A stretch of 64,000 bases of DNA from Bacillota bacterium (GTDB taxonomy: Bacteria; Bacillota; SHA-98; UBA4971). Below, piece after piece: positions 42,759-52,456 of the stretch (the stretch's first letter is position 1; the number at the start of each line of letters is the position of its first letter). Made by a program: the position numbers and the translations under genes. The notes below the pieces were generated by a model. That model had not been told where the DNA came from, made no database searches, and saw only the letters and a program-made list of their open reading frames with translations. The DNA lies in the NCBI GenBank assembly GCA_012689375.1, contig JAAZLO010000045.1, forward strand, positions 27,878 to 91,877. Direction: 5' to 3'.

Positions 42759-44378
42759 CTATGTGGGAGGTTCAGCCCATCTCATATCAACAGCGGCATC
42801 ATCTGCCAGAGTTGACAAAGGTGGCATTTCTGATTTCTTAATCCTATCAAAAAGATAGCCTTCTATATCATTTACATTATCGGATTGAAAACCAGAATCA
42901 GGAAAAACACTGAGATTTTTAAGACCAGATTTCCACATTTGTAGATTTAAAGACCAAGCAATCTCAATATCCAGGGGATCTAACCATGTAATACGTACCG
43001 GAAAGATTTCTTCGTTGTCAATTGTCTCCTCCCGGAAGATCCCTGAATTTGCCGCCTGAATCACATATACCCCACCGTTACTACGCTCCAGAGAGCGTAT
43101 GTATGACAAGGCAAAGGCAATATTATCTGAAGACATGGAATTTACAACAAAAAATGAAGCAGGCACATTTGCCAATTTCATACGGTAAGCTTCCCATAGT
43201 TCCTCAGTAACGATAACCGTAGGGGTAAGCCGATTTATAAGATGTATCCCAAAATATCCACCTTGACAAAATCCGCACAACCCATCGATTTCTTTCGTTT
43301 CCTTCGAAGGCACTAACTTAATCCACAGTCTTAAATCACCGGGAACCGGGTTCAGAACGGTTTCTCCAAGTGTCATTCCATGGATCAACTGCAGTTCGAG
43401 GGGTATTCCCACCAACTCGCATATAAAATCAACCAAAAGATATTGCGCACCCGGCATTGAACAAAAGTGGGGACTCTCTAACCAAACTAATTTTACATTA
43501 CCGAAACTTCGTGCAGCATGAAGCACCTCGTTAACAGGGAATACTTTGTCTAAGGTACCATTCAACATGAAGGTTGGCCTTACCCATATATCAGGTATAG
43601 CCGCAGGATCCGCCAGGATCAAAACATCCGCCGTTTTATCAATATCAGTAATCCCAACCTTTGAAAAGCGCCTATAACTGCGCAGCACTATGTTTTCACT
43701 ATGCATTAAAAGATCATAGAACCCTCCCCCGGCAACAAGAAAGGCTCCACCTTTAAATCTCGGATCAGTTTTATATGCCAGCATAGAAACCATGCCGCCA
43801 AGGCTCACTCCTGTTATACAGATACACTCTTCATCCACATTTTCCCGGACAGTCAACCAATCTAATGCACGATGCACATCTATTACCGCACGGCGGAGGT
43901 TATTCCTTACCATTTTTGGGGAGCCTGCTATAAATTCCCATCCTGAGGTTTCATCTGGACCCTTGGAACGCCTGTGATGGTATGGTAGGCTCGGCATTAA
44001 AACGGCAATCCCCCGTTTCGCCATAAAATCGGCTACACCCCAAAACTCATCTTCTTTTCCTGAGAACATACCATGGATCCCGATAACTGCGGGTAGTTTT
44101 TCGGATTTTCGCGGTTCAAAATATGCAGCATATACAGTATCACCCTGGCTTTCATATGTAAGTTCATACCTACGGTACCATTGGTTTTCCTCCTTAAGAA
44201 TAAGTTTATCTTCGAGGGGGAGGCTCTTATCGTATGAGTAAAACCCTATAACTTCGTTGAAATCCAAAGACATTGTATAAGCCCGGCTTGGAATGCTCAC
44301 AGGCATAATCGGTAAAAATACCAGGACGGCCACTAGGATGAAAGCTCTTATAACGCAGCGTAGTAGGTTTTGCTTCAA
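42759..44378 (-). CDS. Exported or anchored alpha/beta hydrolase with C-terminal extension
   Basis: N-terminal hydrophobic segment; nucleophile elbow ITGVSLGGMVS, candidate Asp NGTLDKVFPV and His ESPHFCS; about 190 aa beyond the hydrolase core. Confidence 0.7.
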   Translation of the reverse strand: MKQNLLRCVIRAFILVAVLVFLPIMPVSIPSRAYTMSLDFNEVIGFYSYDKSLPLEDKLILKEENQWYRRYELTYESQGDTVYAAYFEPRKSEKLPAVIGIHGMFSGKEDEFWGVADFMAKRGIAVLMPSLPYHHRRSKGPDETSGWEFIAGSPKMVRNNLRRAVIDVHRALDWLTVRENVDEECICITGVSLGGMVSMLAYKTDPRFKGGAFLVAGGGFYDLLMHSENIVLRSYRRFSKVGITDIDKTADVLILADPAAIPDIWVRPTFMLNGTLDKVFPVNEVLHAARSFGNVKLVWLESPHFCSMPGAQYLLVDFICELVGIPLELQLIHGMTLGETVLNPVPGDLRLWIKLVPSKETKEIDGLCGFCQGGYFGIHLINRLTPTVIVTEELWEAYRMKLANVPASFFVVNSMSSDNIAFALSYIRSLERSNGGVYVIQAANSGIFREETIDNEEIFPVRITWLDPLDIEIAWSLNLQMWKSGLKNLSVFPDSGFQSDNVNDIEGYLFDRIKKSEMPPLSTLADDAAVDMRWAEPPT

Positions 44379-44544
44379 GGGTACCCCTGCCCTTCCGCCA
44401 TGACGATACTTCCCTATTATGTTCTGACGTAAAAGCTATCTTTAGGGTTCCCATCTCCAACCCTAAAAGATGCTTTGCTTTCTAATTGATTTTCCTGTAG
44501 GAGTAGTATTATATAAGAGTCTTCCGCTGTTATAAAAAAGAAGC

Positions 44545-44563
44545 GCGCGGCAATATGCCGCGC
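44545..44563. terminator. Strong, probably bidirectional terminator
   Basis: gcgcggca-ata-tgccgcgc perfect 8-bp hairpin, AGTTTTT on the plus side and CTTCTTTTTT on the minus side. Confidence 0.75.
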
Positions 44564-44634
44564 AGTTTTTAGCGTCTGGAAATGCCGCGCCTGACGCTGC
44601 TTGTCGCATGACCAATCCAGTTGTGCCTCTCTAC

Positions 44635-44925
44635 CTACGCACCCCAGGATGATTTCTGAGCTTCAAAACATTCCCGACAATATACAGGTCTGTCCTCGCG
44701 GGGTTTAAAGGGAACTTCAGCTTCCCTCCCACAAGCCGAACAGATAACTGAATGCATTTCTCTAGGACCTTCGTTACGCTGACGCTTCCGGGCCATACGG
44801 CAATCTCTACAGCGAACAGGCTCATGCTGAAATCCCTTTTCAGCATAGAATTCTTGTTCTCCGGCTGTAAATGTGAACTCTGCACCGCAGTCGCGACATG
44901 TTAGAACCTTATCTTTGAACTCCAT
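44635..44925 (-). CDS. Zinc-ribbon domain protein
   Basis: LTCRDCGAEFTFTAGEQEFYAEKGFQHEPVRCRDCR and VICSACGREAEVPFKPREDRPVYCRECF; start at ATG 44925 with RBS AGGAGA. Confidence 0.85.
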   Translation of the reverse strand: MEFKDKVLTCRDCGAEFTFTAGEQEFYAEKGFQHEPVRCRDCRMARKRQRNEGPREMHSVICSACGREAEVPFKPREDRPVYCRECFEAQKSSWGA

Positions 44926-45141
44926 GTAAGATGATCTCCTCACTTTGGTGGTAATTACCCCCTTGTTCAGAGAATCTGTCGCACCCACAGCACTTGTCTC
45001 TTATATTTACTACGTGCCTATAGCCCGCGGCCGGCCCGAAGGTACAATTTAAATCTGAACAAGTATGGCTGACTCCATTCTACTTGCAGGAAACACCAAA
45101 TGCAAGCATTTTTATTTACCATCCGCCTTTGTTATCCATAA

Positions 45142-47985
45142 TTATATAGGAAATCCATAAGAATCCTTCTTGAAAATCTTAAGGATTTCGCTGAAGATGA
45201 CAGGAGATATAGACAGAAACCCTACACAAGCCCATTGCTTCAAATTCAGAGGAACCACATTAAAAACAAAACCAAGCCCGGGTATAGTAAGAATTAGGAT
45301 TTGTAATGAGGCAGACACTGCAAATGCCAATATCATATATTTGTTAGAGAACAGGCCCAACTTAAACAAGGATTTTGTTGCTGAACGCAAATTGAAGCTG
45401 TGAAAAAGTTGGCTCAAGGAAACCGTGGCAAAAGCCATAGTTCTTGCTGTAGTTATCGTATCTCCCCTTATAAACGTAAAGGGATAGGGTTTTATACCTA
45501 AAAAGAAAGCGAAAAGGGTAATCACTGCTATGAAGAACCCATAGAGCCCAACATAGGCTGCAGCCCCCGTACCAAATATAGATTCATGCCTACCCCGGGG
45601 CCGATGCATCATTACACCGGGTTCAGGGGGCTCTACCCCAAGGGCAAGGGCAGGCAGACTGTCTGTAACAAGATTTATCCATAGTATTTGGATAGGTGTA
45701 AGTATCCTTATTCCGCCCAATGCAATTCCGGCAAAGATTGCTATGATCTCTCCTGTATTACAGGATAATAAATATAAAATAGCTTTTCTGATATTATTAA
45801 AAATCGTTCTTCCTTCTTTAACCGCCCGGACAACAGTGGCAAAATTGTCATCTGCAAGCACCATATCAGCGGCACCCTTAGCCACGTCCGTTCCAGTTAT
45901 ACCCATAGCACAACCGATATCCGCCTGTTTCAGTGCGGGGGCATCATTAACTCCATCACCTGTCATAGCCACCACGTGACCCAAACTCCGGAGTGCATCT
46001 ACAATACGGACTTTATGTTCAGGGGAAACACGGGCATAAACCGATACTTCATTACCCTTCTCCTTGAGCTTTTCAAGAGGCATATTTTCTAGCTGATCTC
46101 CGGTCAAAACGCCGACTGGATAATTTTTTGAAAGTCCATTTTCAGGGATAAGGCCGATGGCTTTTGAAATAGCCAATGCGGTGTCTTTATGATCCCCTGT
46201 AATCATTATTGGAGTTATACCCGCCTGCCGACATGTATTTATAGCGGCTGCCGCCTCCGGTCTCGGCGGATCTATCATGCCCATAAGGCCAACAAAGACA
46301 AGATCCCTCTCAACCTCATCAACTTTATAATCCCGTTGATTACTGTCCAGCACCTTATAAGCACATGCTAAAACACGGAGAGCCTGTGAAGCTAGGCTGT
46401 CATTTACACTCATAATTTCTTGACGGTCCCCTTGGTTTAAACATCTTACAGTCCCGTTTTCTGATATAAATTCACATTGGGAAAGGATAGAATCAGGCGC
46501 ACCTTTTACAAGGGCCATAAGATTCCCGTCGGGAAACCGATGGATAGTAGTCATACGTTTTCGCACAGAATCAAAGGGAATCTCACTGATCCGCGGCATC
46601 TTGGCTTCGTCATTTTCAGTAAATCCCCCTTTACGGGCAGCAACTACAAGCGCTCCTTCAGTAGGATCTCCGATGACAAACCACTCACCTGATTCGGGAT
46701 TTCTTTTTAATTCTGAATTATTACATAAGGCTGAAATTTTTAACAGGAAGCCTAAATACGGCTTAAGATCATCAGAAATACTTTTGTGTGTTGCAAAATT
46801 GTATGGTCCGTCTATAAGGAACTCACCTTCAGGAGTGTAGCCTTTACCTGTTACTTTAATTAGGGTTTTATTTGTATATGCCTTTACTACGGTCATTTCA
46901 TTCCGAGTGAGTGTGCCGGTTTTATCCGAACAAATTACAGTGGCACTTCCCAGTGTTACTACAGCGGGGAGACTCCGTATTATTGCCTTTTTTCCGGCCA
47001 TTCTCTGGACACCTATAGCTAACACCACCGTGATAATTGCAGGAAGCCCTTCGGGGATTGCGGCAACAGCCAGACTCACTGAAGTAAGAAACATTTCGAA
47101 AGGATTAATTCCCCGGAAAAGACCAATAACAAACATAACTCCGCATAACGCTAAAGTAATTCCGCCCAACCATTTCCCTAAACTTTTTAGATGTTGTCGG
47201 AAGGGTGCGGGCTTTTCCGGAGAAGCCCCGATTAAACTTGCTATACGGCCTATTTCTGTATTCATCCCGGTAGCAAATACAATGCCTCGGCCTCTTCCAT
47301 GGACACATACAGTAGCCATATAAAGAATATTAGATCTATCCCCCAATGGTATATCCCCTGTACCGTTCTCGGGGATGGTTTCCCAACATTTTTCTGAAGG
47401 CACTGATTCCCCTGTAAGGGCCGATTCATCAGCCTTCATTTCAATTGAATCCGTTATGCGTATATCTGCAGAGATCCGATCCCCTTCTTCAATCAGAACC
47501 AGATCACCGGGTACAAGTTGATTTGCAGGGATCGTCAGATTTATACCGCCCCGCCTGACCCTGGCATAAGGGACCGTCAATTTTTCCAGGGCAAGCAGAG
47601 CTTTTTCGGCCTTATTTTCCTGGAAGACCCCAAGGGCTGCATTAACCAGGACTATCGCCATAATTACCAAGCCCTCAGCAATTTCACCCAAAACTGAAGA
47701 TATTATTGCAGCAATAATAAGTATGAGAACAAGCGGCTCAGTGAATTGTCTGAAAAACATATGAACAAGGCCGGGGCCTGCCTGTTCTTTAAGTTCATTA
47801 AAGCCGAAGGATTCAAGGCGTTGTTTTGCTTTGTCAGGATCCAAACCGCCAATAGAATCAGTCTTTAATACCTCAGCAACATCTTTAATATCCATATGAT
47901 AATATTTTGGGGTTGATCTTTCTAATCTGTCATTATCCTGTATCGTACCATTAACCACATTTCCCGGGTTGTAATTCCTGTACAC
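45142..47985 (-). CDS. Calcium-transporting P-type ATPase
   Basis: Phosphorylation motif CSDKTGTLTRNEMT, VAAIPEGLPAIITVVLA, MTGDGVNDAPALKQADIGCAMG. GTG 47985 preceded by AGGAAGGG chosen as start; the longer ORF overlaps the upstream gene. Confidence 0.94.
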   Translation of the reverse strand: MYRNYNPGNVVNGTIQDNDRLERSTPKYYHMDIKDVAEVLKTDSIGGLDPDKAKQRLESFGFNELKEQAGPGLVHMFFRQFTEPLVLILIIAAIISSVLGEIAEGLVIMAIVLVNAALGVFQENKAEKALLALEKLTVPYARVRRGGINLTIPANQLVPGDLVLIEEGDRISADIRITDSIEMKADESALTGESVPSEKCWETIPENGTGDIPLGDRSNILYMATVCVHGRGRGIVFATGMNTEIGRIASLIGASPEKPAPFRQHLKSLGKWLGGITLALCGVMFVIGLFRGINPFEMFLTSVSLAVAAIPEGLPAIITVVLAIGVQRMAGKKAIIRSLPAVVTLGSATVICSDKTGTLTRNEMTVVKAYTNKTLIKVTGKGYTPEGEFLIDGPYNFATHKSISDDLKPYLGFLLKISALCNNSELKRNPESGEWFVIGDPTEGALVVAARKGGFTENDEAKMPRISEIPFDSVRKRMTTIHRFPDGNLMALVKGAPDSILSQCEFISENGTVRCLNQGDRQEIMSVNDSLASQALRVLACAYKVLDSNQRDYKVDEVERDLVFVGLMGMIDPPRPEAAAAINTCRQAGITPIMITGDHKDTALAISKAIGLIPENGLSKNYPVGVLTGDQLENMPLEKLKEKGNEVSVYARVSPEHKVRIVDALRSLGHVVAMTGDGVNDAPALKQADIGCAMGITGTDVAKGAADMVLADDNFATVVRAVKEGRTIFNNIRKAILYLLSCNTGEIIAIFAGIALGGIRILTPIQILWINLVTDSLPALALGVEPPEPGVMMHRPRGRHESIFGTGAAAYVGLYGFFIAVITLFAFFLGIKPYPFTFIRGDTITTARTMAFATVSLSQLFHSFNLRSATKSLFKLGLFSNKYMILAFAVSASLQILILTIPGLGFVFNVVPLNLKQWACVGFLSISPVIFSEILKIFKKDSYGFPI

Positions 47986-48019
47986 TGAAAATCCCTTCCT
48001 GTCCGGCCTGTACACGTAG

Positions 48020-48973
48020 CTATATAACTCGGATTGCAAATTCAGGGCAATAGGGTGTGCAATATCCGCATAATATGCACTTATTTCTGTCAACTGAAGA
48101 TTTCCCTTCAATCAACGATAATGCCTGGTTAGGGCAGGCATCTATACAGTTACCGCAACCTGTACAGAGTGACTTCACTATTTTCAACCGCTTCCCTTTA
48201 GCTACCAATTTCCGTTCATTTTCGGAAATAGTTTCACCCTTGAATATCCTGCAATTCATATCAACTTCCGCTTCAGATACCATACCCACTACCACAGCAT
48301 CCATCCCGGGCAAACCCCGAACAAATTTGAATGCCTTATCCATCTCATCTAAAAGATTGCCCCCTGCCAATGCCTTCATACCATAAATACCTTTACCCCT
48401 ACGGGATGCCTTGTTAATTGCAACGGCCATATCAGATACTGTTCCACCCAGAATTCCCAGACCGGTCATATTTATAAGCGGGTGTATAATATCAATATCT
48501 TCAAGGCCTGATGCAACATTTACGATGCCCACATTGTGAGTGGATATCCCAATTGCTTCAATTAGTCCTTTTTTCTTATAATCTTTCAGACACTGATATG
48601 CCCCTGCTCTCTCATGAAAGACATTTTCATTGGCCCGGGCTGCATGAAGAAGCATTATATCAAGTTTTTTAAGATCAAGGGCGTGAAGTGCATGAATTAT
48701 ATGCTCTTCAGCTGTTTCATAATCAGAAGCAGGTGTTTTTGTAGCAATCACTGTTTTATGTCTCCAGCCTTCTTTGGCTTTCCGAATGTGTTCATAAGTA
48801 CCGTAAACATGGGCTGTATCAACAAATGTAATCCCCTGTTCAAATGCCCTTCTGATTACTTTTGCTCCTTCCTCCGGGGACATACCCTTTTGCATCGGAC
48901 CAATTACAAGGGCACCAAACCCAAGTTTTGTAACATTAATTTCCGTATTGCCCAGCATAGTTTTAGGCAGCAT
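48020..48973 (-). CDS. Aldo/keto reductase with C-terminal 2[4Fe-4S] ferredoxin domain
   Basis: AKR barrel (GFGALVIGP, DTAHVYG, GISTHNVG) plus CTGCGNCIDACPNQA...CILCGYCTPYCP. Confidence 0.92.
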   Translation of the reverse strand: MLPKTMLGNTEINVTKLGFGALVIGPMQKGMSPEEGAKVIRRAFEQGITFVDTAHVYGTYEHIRKAKEGWRHKTVIATKTPASDYETAEEHIIHALHALDLKKLDIMLLHAARANENVFHERAGAYQCLKDYKKKGLIEAIGISTHNVGIVNVASGLEDIDIIHPLINMTGLGILGGTVSDMAVAINKASRRGKGIYGMKALAGGNLLDEMDKAFKFVRGLPGMDAVVVGMVSEAEVDMNCRIFKGETISENERKLVAKGKRLKIVKSLCTGCGNCIDACPNQALSLIEGKSSVDRNKCILCGYCTPYCPEFAIRVI

Positions 48974-49172
48974 AGGATATCCCTCTTTTCATATATTAAA
49001 TTTCATATTGTGACAGACAATACAATTAATTATATACACGATTATCCTTACATAGCCTAATACATATGCTTACATATTAAACCACATTGTACAATTGGTG
49101 AAGGCCAAATCCTTAATTCAGTTCTTTAGATCTACAAATTTATACATTTAGTTAATTATATATCCGGTTAAG

Positions 49173-49201
49173 TTGATCCAAGTCTGACTCAAGGCTAGAA
49201 T
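49173..49201 (+). promoter_or_regulatory. Candidate sigma-A promoter for hbd-ackA
   Basis: TTGATC, 17-nt spacer, TAGAAT; followed by the palindrome GGTGCCGGCACC at 49209-49220. Confidence 0.4.
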
Positions 49202-49272
49202 GTATAAGGGTGCCGGCACCTGTCCATGTTTAATTCAGGCACTTTTGCCAGAAAGTTTAGGGAGGTCTCAGG

Positions 49273-50166
49273 GTGAGAATCCGAAAAATTGCCATTATTG
49301 GCGCGGGTACAATGGGATGTAGTATTGCGGAAAGTATTGGGGAAAAAGGCTTCCAGGTTTTCCTTGTGGATCGCACCGAAGAACTCGTAGAAAACGCTAA
49401 ACACAGGGTCGAACTTAGTTTAAACAAACGCTTGGAAAAATGGGGAATTACTGAAGCTGAAAAACGGGTTACTCTCAGTCAAATTTGTTTCACGTCACAG
49501 TTAGATAATGTTGCAGTCTGCGATCTGGTAATCGAAGCAGTTCAAGAAGATCTCGATACTAAAAAGGCGATTTTATCGGAACTTGATGGGGTTTGCCATG
49601 ACAGGGCAATTCTTGCATCTAATACATCGACCCTTAGTATCACTGAGCTCGCGGCAGCAACACAACGACCTGAAAAAGTGATAGGTCTCCATTTTCTGAG
49701 CCCAGTGGTAAATATTAAGGTGGTAGAAATAGTCCGGGGTCTGAAATCATCAGATGAAACCTTTGAATCAACAAAGAAATTTATAAAAAGCCTTGATAAA
49801 ATTGGTGTGGAGATTCATGATTCTCCGGGATTTGTTACAACCCGATTAATTACCCCCTTTTTAAACCAGGCTATGAATGCACTCATGGAGGGTGTAGCAT
49901 CTGCATCTGATATTGATACTGCAGTAAAACTGGGTTTTAATTTACCGAAGGGCCCCCTGGAAATGGCGGATCATATGGGCCTGGACACTGTTTTAAATTC
50001 TATGGAAGTTTTATTCAGGGATATCGGTGATTTTTCTTTCAGGCCATGCCCGCTTCTCCGAAAATTAGTACGTGCGGGCCACCTGGGAGTCAAAACCGGC
50101 CAGGGTTTCTTCCAATACGATAAAGAAGGAAACCTTATTAAAGAGGAAGATAACTTTTTGTACTAG
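49273..50166 (+). CDS. 3-hydroxyacyl-CoA (3-hydroxybutyryl-CoA) dehydrogenase
   Basis: GAGTMGCSIAESIGEKGFQVFLVDR, LGLHFLSPV-like GLHFLSPVVNIKVVEIVRG; GTG start with GGGAGG RBS. Confidence 0.93.
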   Translation: MRIRKIAIIGAGTMGCSIAESIGEKGFQVFLVDRTEELVENAKHRVELSLNKRLEKWGITEAEKRVTLSQICFTSQLDNVAVCDLVIEAVQEDLDTKKAILSELDGVCHDRAILASNTSTLSITELAAATQRPEKVIGLHFLSPVVNIKVVEIVRGLKSSDETFESTKKFIKSLDKIGVEIHDSPGFVTTRLITPFLNQAMNALMEGVASASDIDTAVKLGFNLPKGPLEMADHMGLDTVLNSMEVLFRDIGDFSFRPCPLLRKLVRAGHLGVKTGQGFFQYDKEGNLIKEEDNFLY

Positions 50167-50177
50167 GGGGTAAAAGA

Positions 50178-51407
50178 ATGAAGGTATTTGTTCTTAACTG
50201 CGGTAGCTCATCTGTAAAATATCAGCTGTTCGATATGAAAGACGAATCGGTTCTAGCAAAAGGCCTGGTGGAACGGATAGGCTCTGATGATGCCACCCTC
50301 ACCCATACACCGGTAGGACGGACCGGTACAAAAAGGGTGTTGAGCATCCTTGATCACACAACCGCCATCGGTCAAGTCTTAAGGATGCTTACTCATTCTG
50401 AATATGGGGTTATTAAAGATATTGCGGAAATCCGCGCTGTCGGCCACCGTGTACTCCATGGAGGCCCTGCATTTACTCAGTCAGTTCTGATAGATGAGGA
50501 AGTAAAGCATGCTATCCGAGATTGTATTCCCCTGGGCCCGCTACATAATCCTGCGAACCTTATGGGGATTCTGGCCTCTGAATCTAATATACCTGGCGTA
50601 CCACAGGTTGCTGTTTTTGATACTGCATTCCATCAGACCATGCCTAAACATGCGTTCCTTTACCCTCTCCCATATATCCTGTATGAGCGTCATAAGGTGC
50701 GAAGGTATGGGTTCCATGGCACATCTCATAGGTTTGTTTCAGGAAGGGCTGCAGAAATACTGGAAAAACCACTTAATAATCTTAAGGTTATCAGCTGCCA
50801 TCTGGGTAACGGGGCAAGTATAGCCGCAGTAAAAAACGGAAAATCCATTGATACCAGCATGGGACTTACACCCTTGGAAGGTCTTATGATGGGAACCAGA
50901 TCCGGGGATATTGATCCTGCAATTATCTTTTATATAATGAATCGTGAAAATTTAGGATTGGAAGAAATAGATTCTTTATTAAACAAACATAGCGGGCTTC
51001 TGGGGGTTTCCGGAATTAGCAGCGATATGAGGGAAATTGAAGCCGGGACTGAACAAGGTAACAACCGCGCCAAAATTGCATTTGATATCTATGAATACCG
51101 TATCCGTAAGTATATCGGTGCCTATGCCGCTGCACTGGATGGAGTGGATGCTATCGTATTTACAGCGGGTATCGGGGAGAACTCACCCATGCTTAGACAA
51201 CGGGTATGCCAGGGTTTAGGATTCCTTGGAGTTACAATCGATCTTGAGAAAAATGATTCGAAGGGTAAGGAAGTTGATATTACAGGGGAATCCTCTAAAA
51301 TCAGGGTTTTGGTAATTCCGACAAATGAGGAGCTGGTTATAGCTAGGGATACTATGGAAATCGTATCGGCTATAAGAAAGGGGAATCTCCGGATATGTTA
51401 CAAATAA
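50178..51407 (+). CDS. ackA: Acetate kinase
   Basis: VLNCGSSSVKYQLFDM, YGFHGTSHRFVS, FTAGIGENSPMLR. Confidence 0.95.
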   Translation: MKVFVLNCGSSSVKYQLFDMKDESVLAKGLVERIGSDDATLTHTPVGRTGTKRVLSILDHTTAIGQVLRMLTHSEYGVIKDIAEIRAVGHRVLHGGPAFTQSVLIDEEVKHAIRDCIPLGPLHNPANLMGILASESNIPGVPQVAVFDTAFHQTMPKHAFLYPLPYILYERHKVRRYGFHGTSHRFVSGRAAEILEKPLNNLKVISCHLGNGASIAAVKNGKSIDTSMGLTPLEGLMMGTRSGDIDPAIIFYIMNRENLGLEEIDSLLNKHSGLLGVSGISSDMREIEAGTEQGNNRAKIAFDIYEYRIRKYIGAYAAALDGVDAIVFTAGIGENSPMLRQRVCQGLGFLGVTIDLEKNDSKGKEVDITGESSKIRVLVIPTNEELVIARDTMEIVSAIRKGNLRICYK

Positions 51408-51505
51408 AACCGGTCCCCCACCCTGTTTAGTTATTATACCGCTACCGGGATCGCAGGCTTCTAAAGGATTATACCGGCATGTACTGCTTATCCCGGTAGC
51501 AGAAA

Positions 51506-52411
51506 TTATAAAAGATGATTTAGAGTTTTAGTCCATAACTGCCGAACAGCATTGGCTGCAGGGCCTTCTGCATCATGATCAGCACAACCGGGCGGAATCA
51601 TCAGCCCGCCTTTTACAAGGGATTCAACTACTTTTTTATCAAACGGAATCTTGCCTACCACATCAATATTATTTGCTTTGCAAAACCCTTCTATATTATC
51701 TGAGGTTTTATCATCCAGATCGTACTTATTAATACATACCACTGTTTTAACATCAAAGCCCTTTGCAAGAGCGTATAATCTTTCCATATCATGGATACCC
51801 GCAATTGTCGGCTCAGTGACAATGAGGGCTAAGTCTACACCGGATATTGAGGATATCACGGGACACCCTATACCCGGGGGACCATCATTTATAATAAGGC
51901 GTGAATCAAGAGTTTCAGCAATCTGTCGGGCTTCACGCCTAACTTCCGTAACGAGTAAGCCGGAATTCTCTTCAGCCACACCAAGCCTGGCATGGACAAG
52001 CGGTCCGTAAGCGGTATCAGATACAAACCAATGGCCTGCAATGACATCCTCCATACTTATAGCTTGCTTAGGACATATATGGAAGCACACTGTACAACCT
52101 TCACATGAAATGGGATCTATCTTTGTCTGTTCCTCATGCACATTGATGGCATTAAAGCGGCATACCTTTATACATTCCCCACAGTTATCACATTTATTTT
52201 CATCAATTACAGCCTTTTTAAGACCAAAAAATTCATTTGTTGTTTTTATCTTAGGATTTAATATAAGATGGAGGTCTGCAGCATCAACGTCACAATCAGC
52301 TAAAACTATTACTTCATCGGGGAATGAATCCTTTGCCAATCTCGCAAAAGCCCCGACTATGGTAGTCTTACCTGTACCCCCCTTACCGCTTATAATAAGT
52401 AATTCTTTCAT
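51506..52411 (-). CDS. MinD-superfamily P-loop ATPase with inserted ferredoxin domain (paralogue A)
   Basis: SGKGGTGKTTIV; CDNCGECIKVCRFNAI and CEGCTVCFHICPKQAI; NDGPPGIGCPVI. Confidence 0.92.
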   Translation of the reverse strand: MKELLIISGKGGTGKTTIVGAFARLAKDSFPDEVIVLADCDVDAADLHLILNPKIKTTNEFFGLKKAVIDENKCDNCGECIKVCRFNAINVHEEQTKIDPISCEGCTVCFHICPKQAISMEDVIAGHWFVSDTAYGPLVHARLGVAEENSGLLVTEVRREARQIAETLDSRLIINDGPPGIGCPVISSISGVDLALIVTEPTIAGIHDMERLYALAKGFDVKTVVCINKYDLDDKTSDNIEGFCKANNIDVVGKIPFDKKVVESLVKGGLMIPPGCADHDAEGPAANAVRQLWTKTLNHLL

Positions 52412-52456
52412 ACCGATTCCATCCCTTCAAATGCCTTTACTGTTGCATCCTTAGAC

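Noticed and set aside
47986-48111. 42-aa N-terminal extension of the P-type ATPase
   Set aside because: Overlaps the AKR-ferredoxin gene; a GTG start with AGGAAGGG at 47985 is better.
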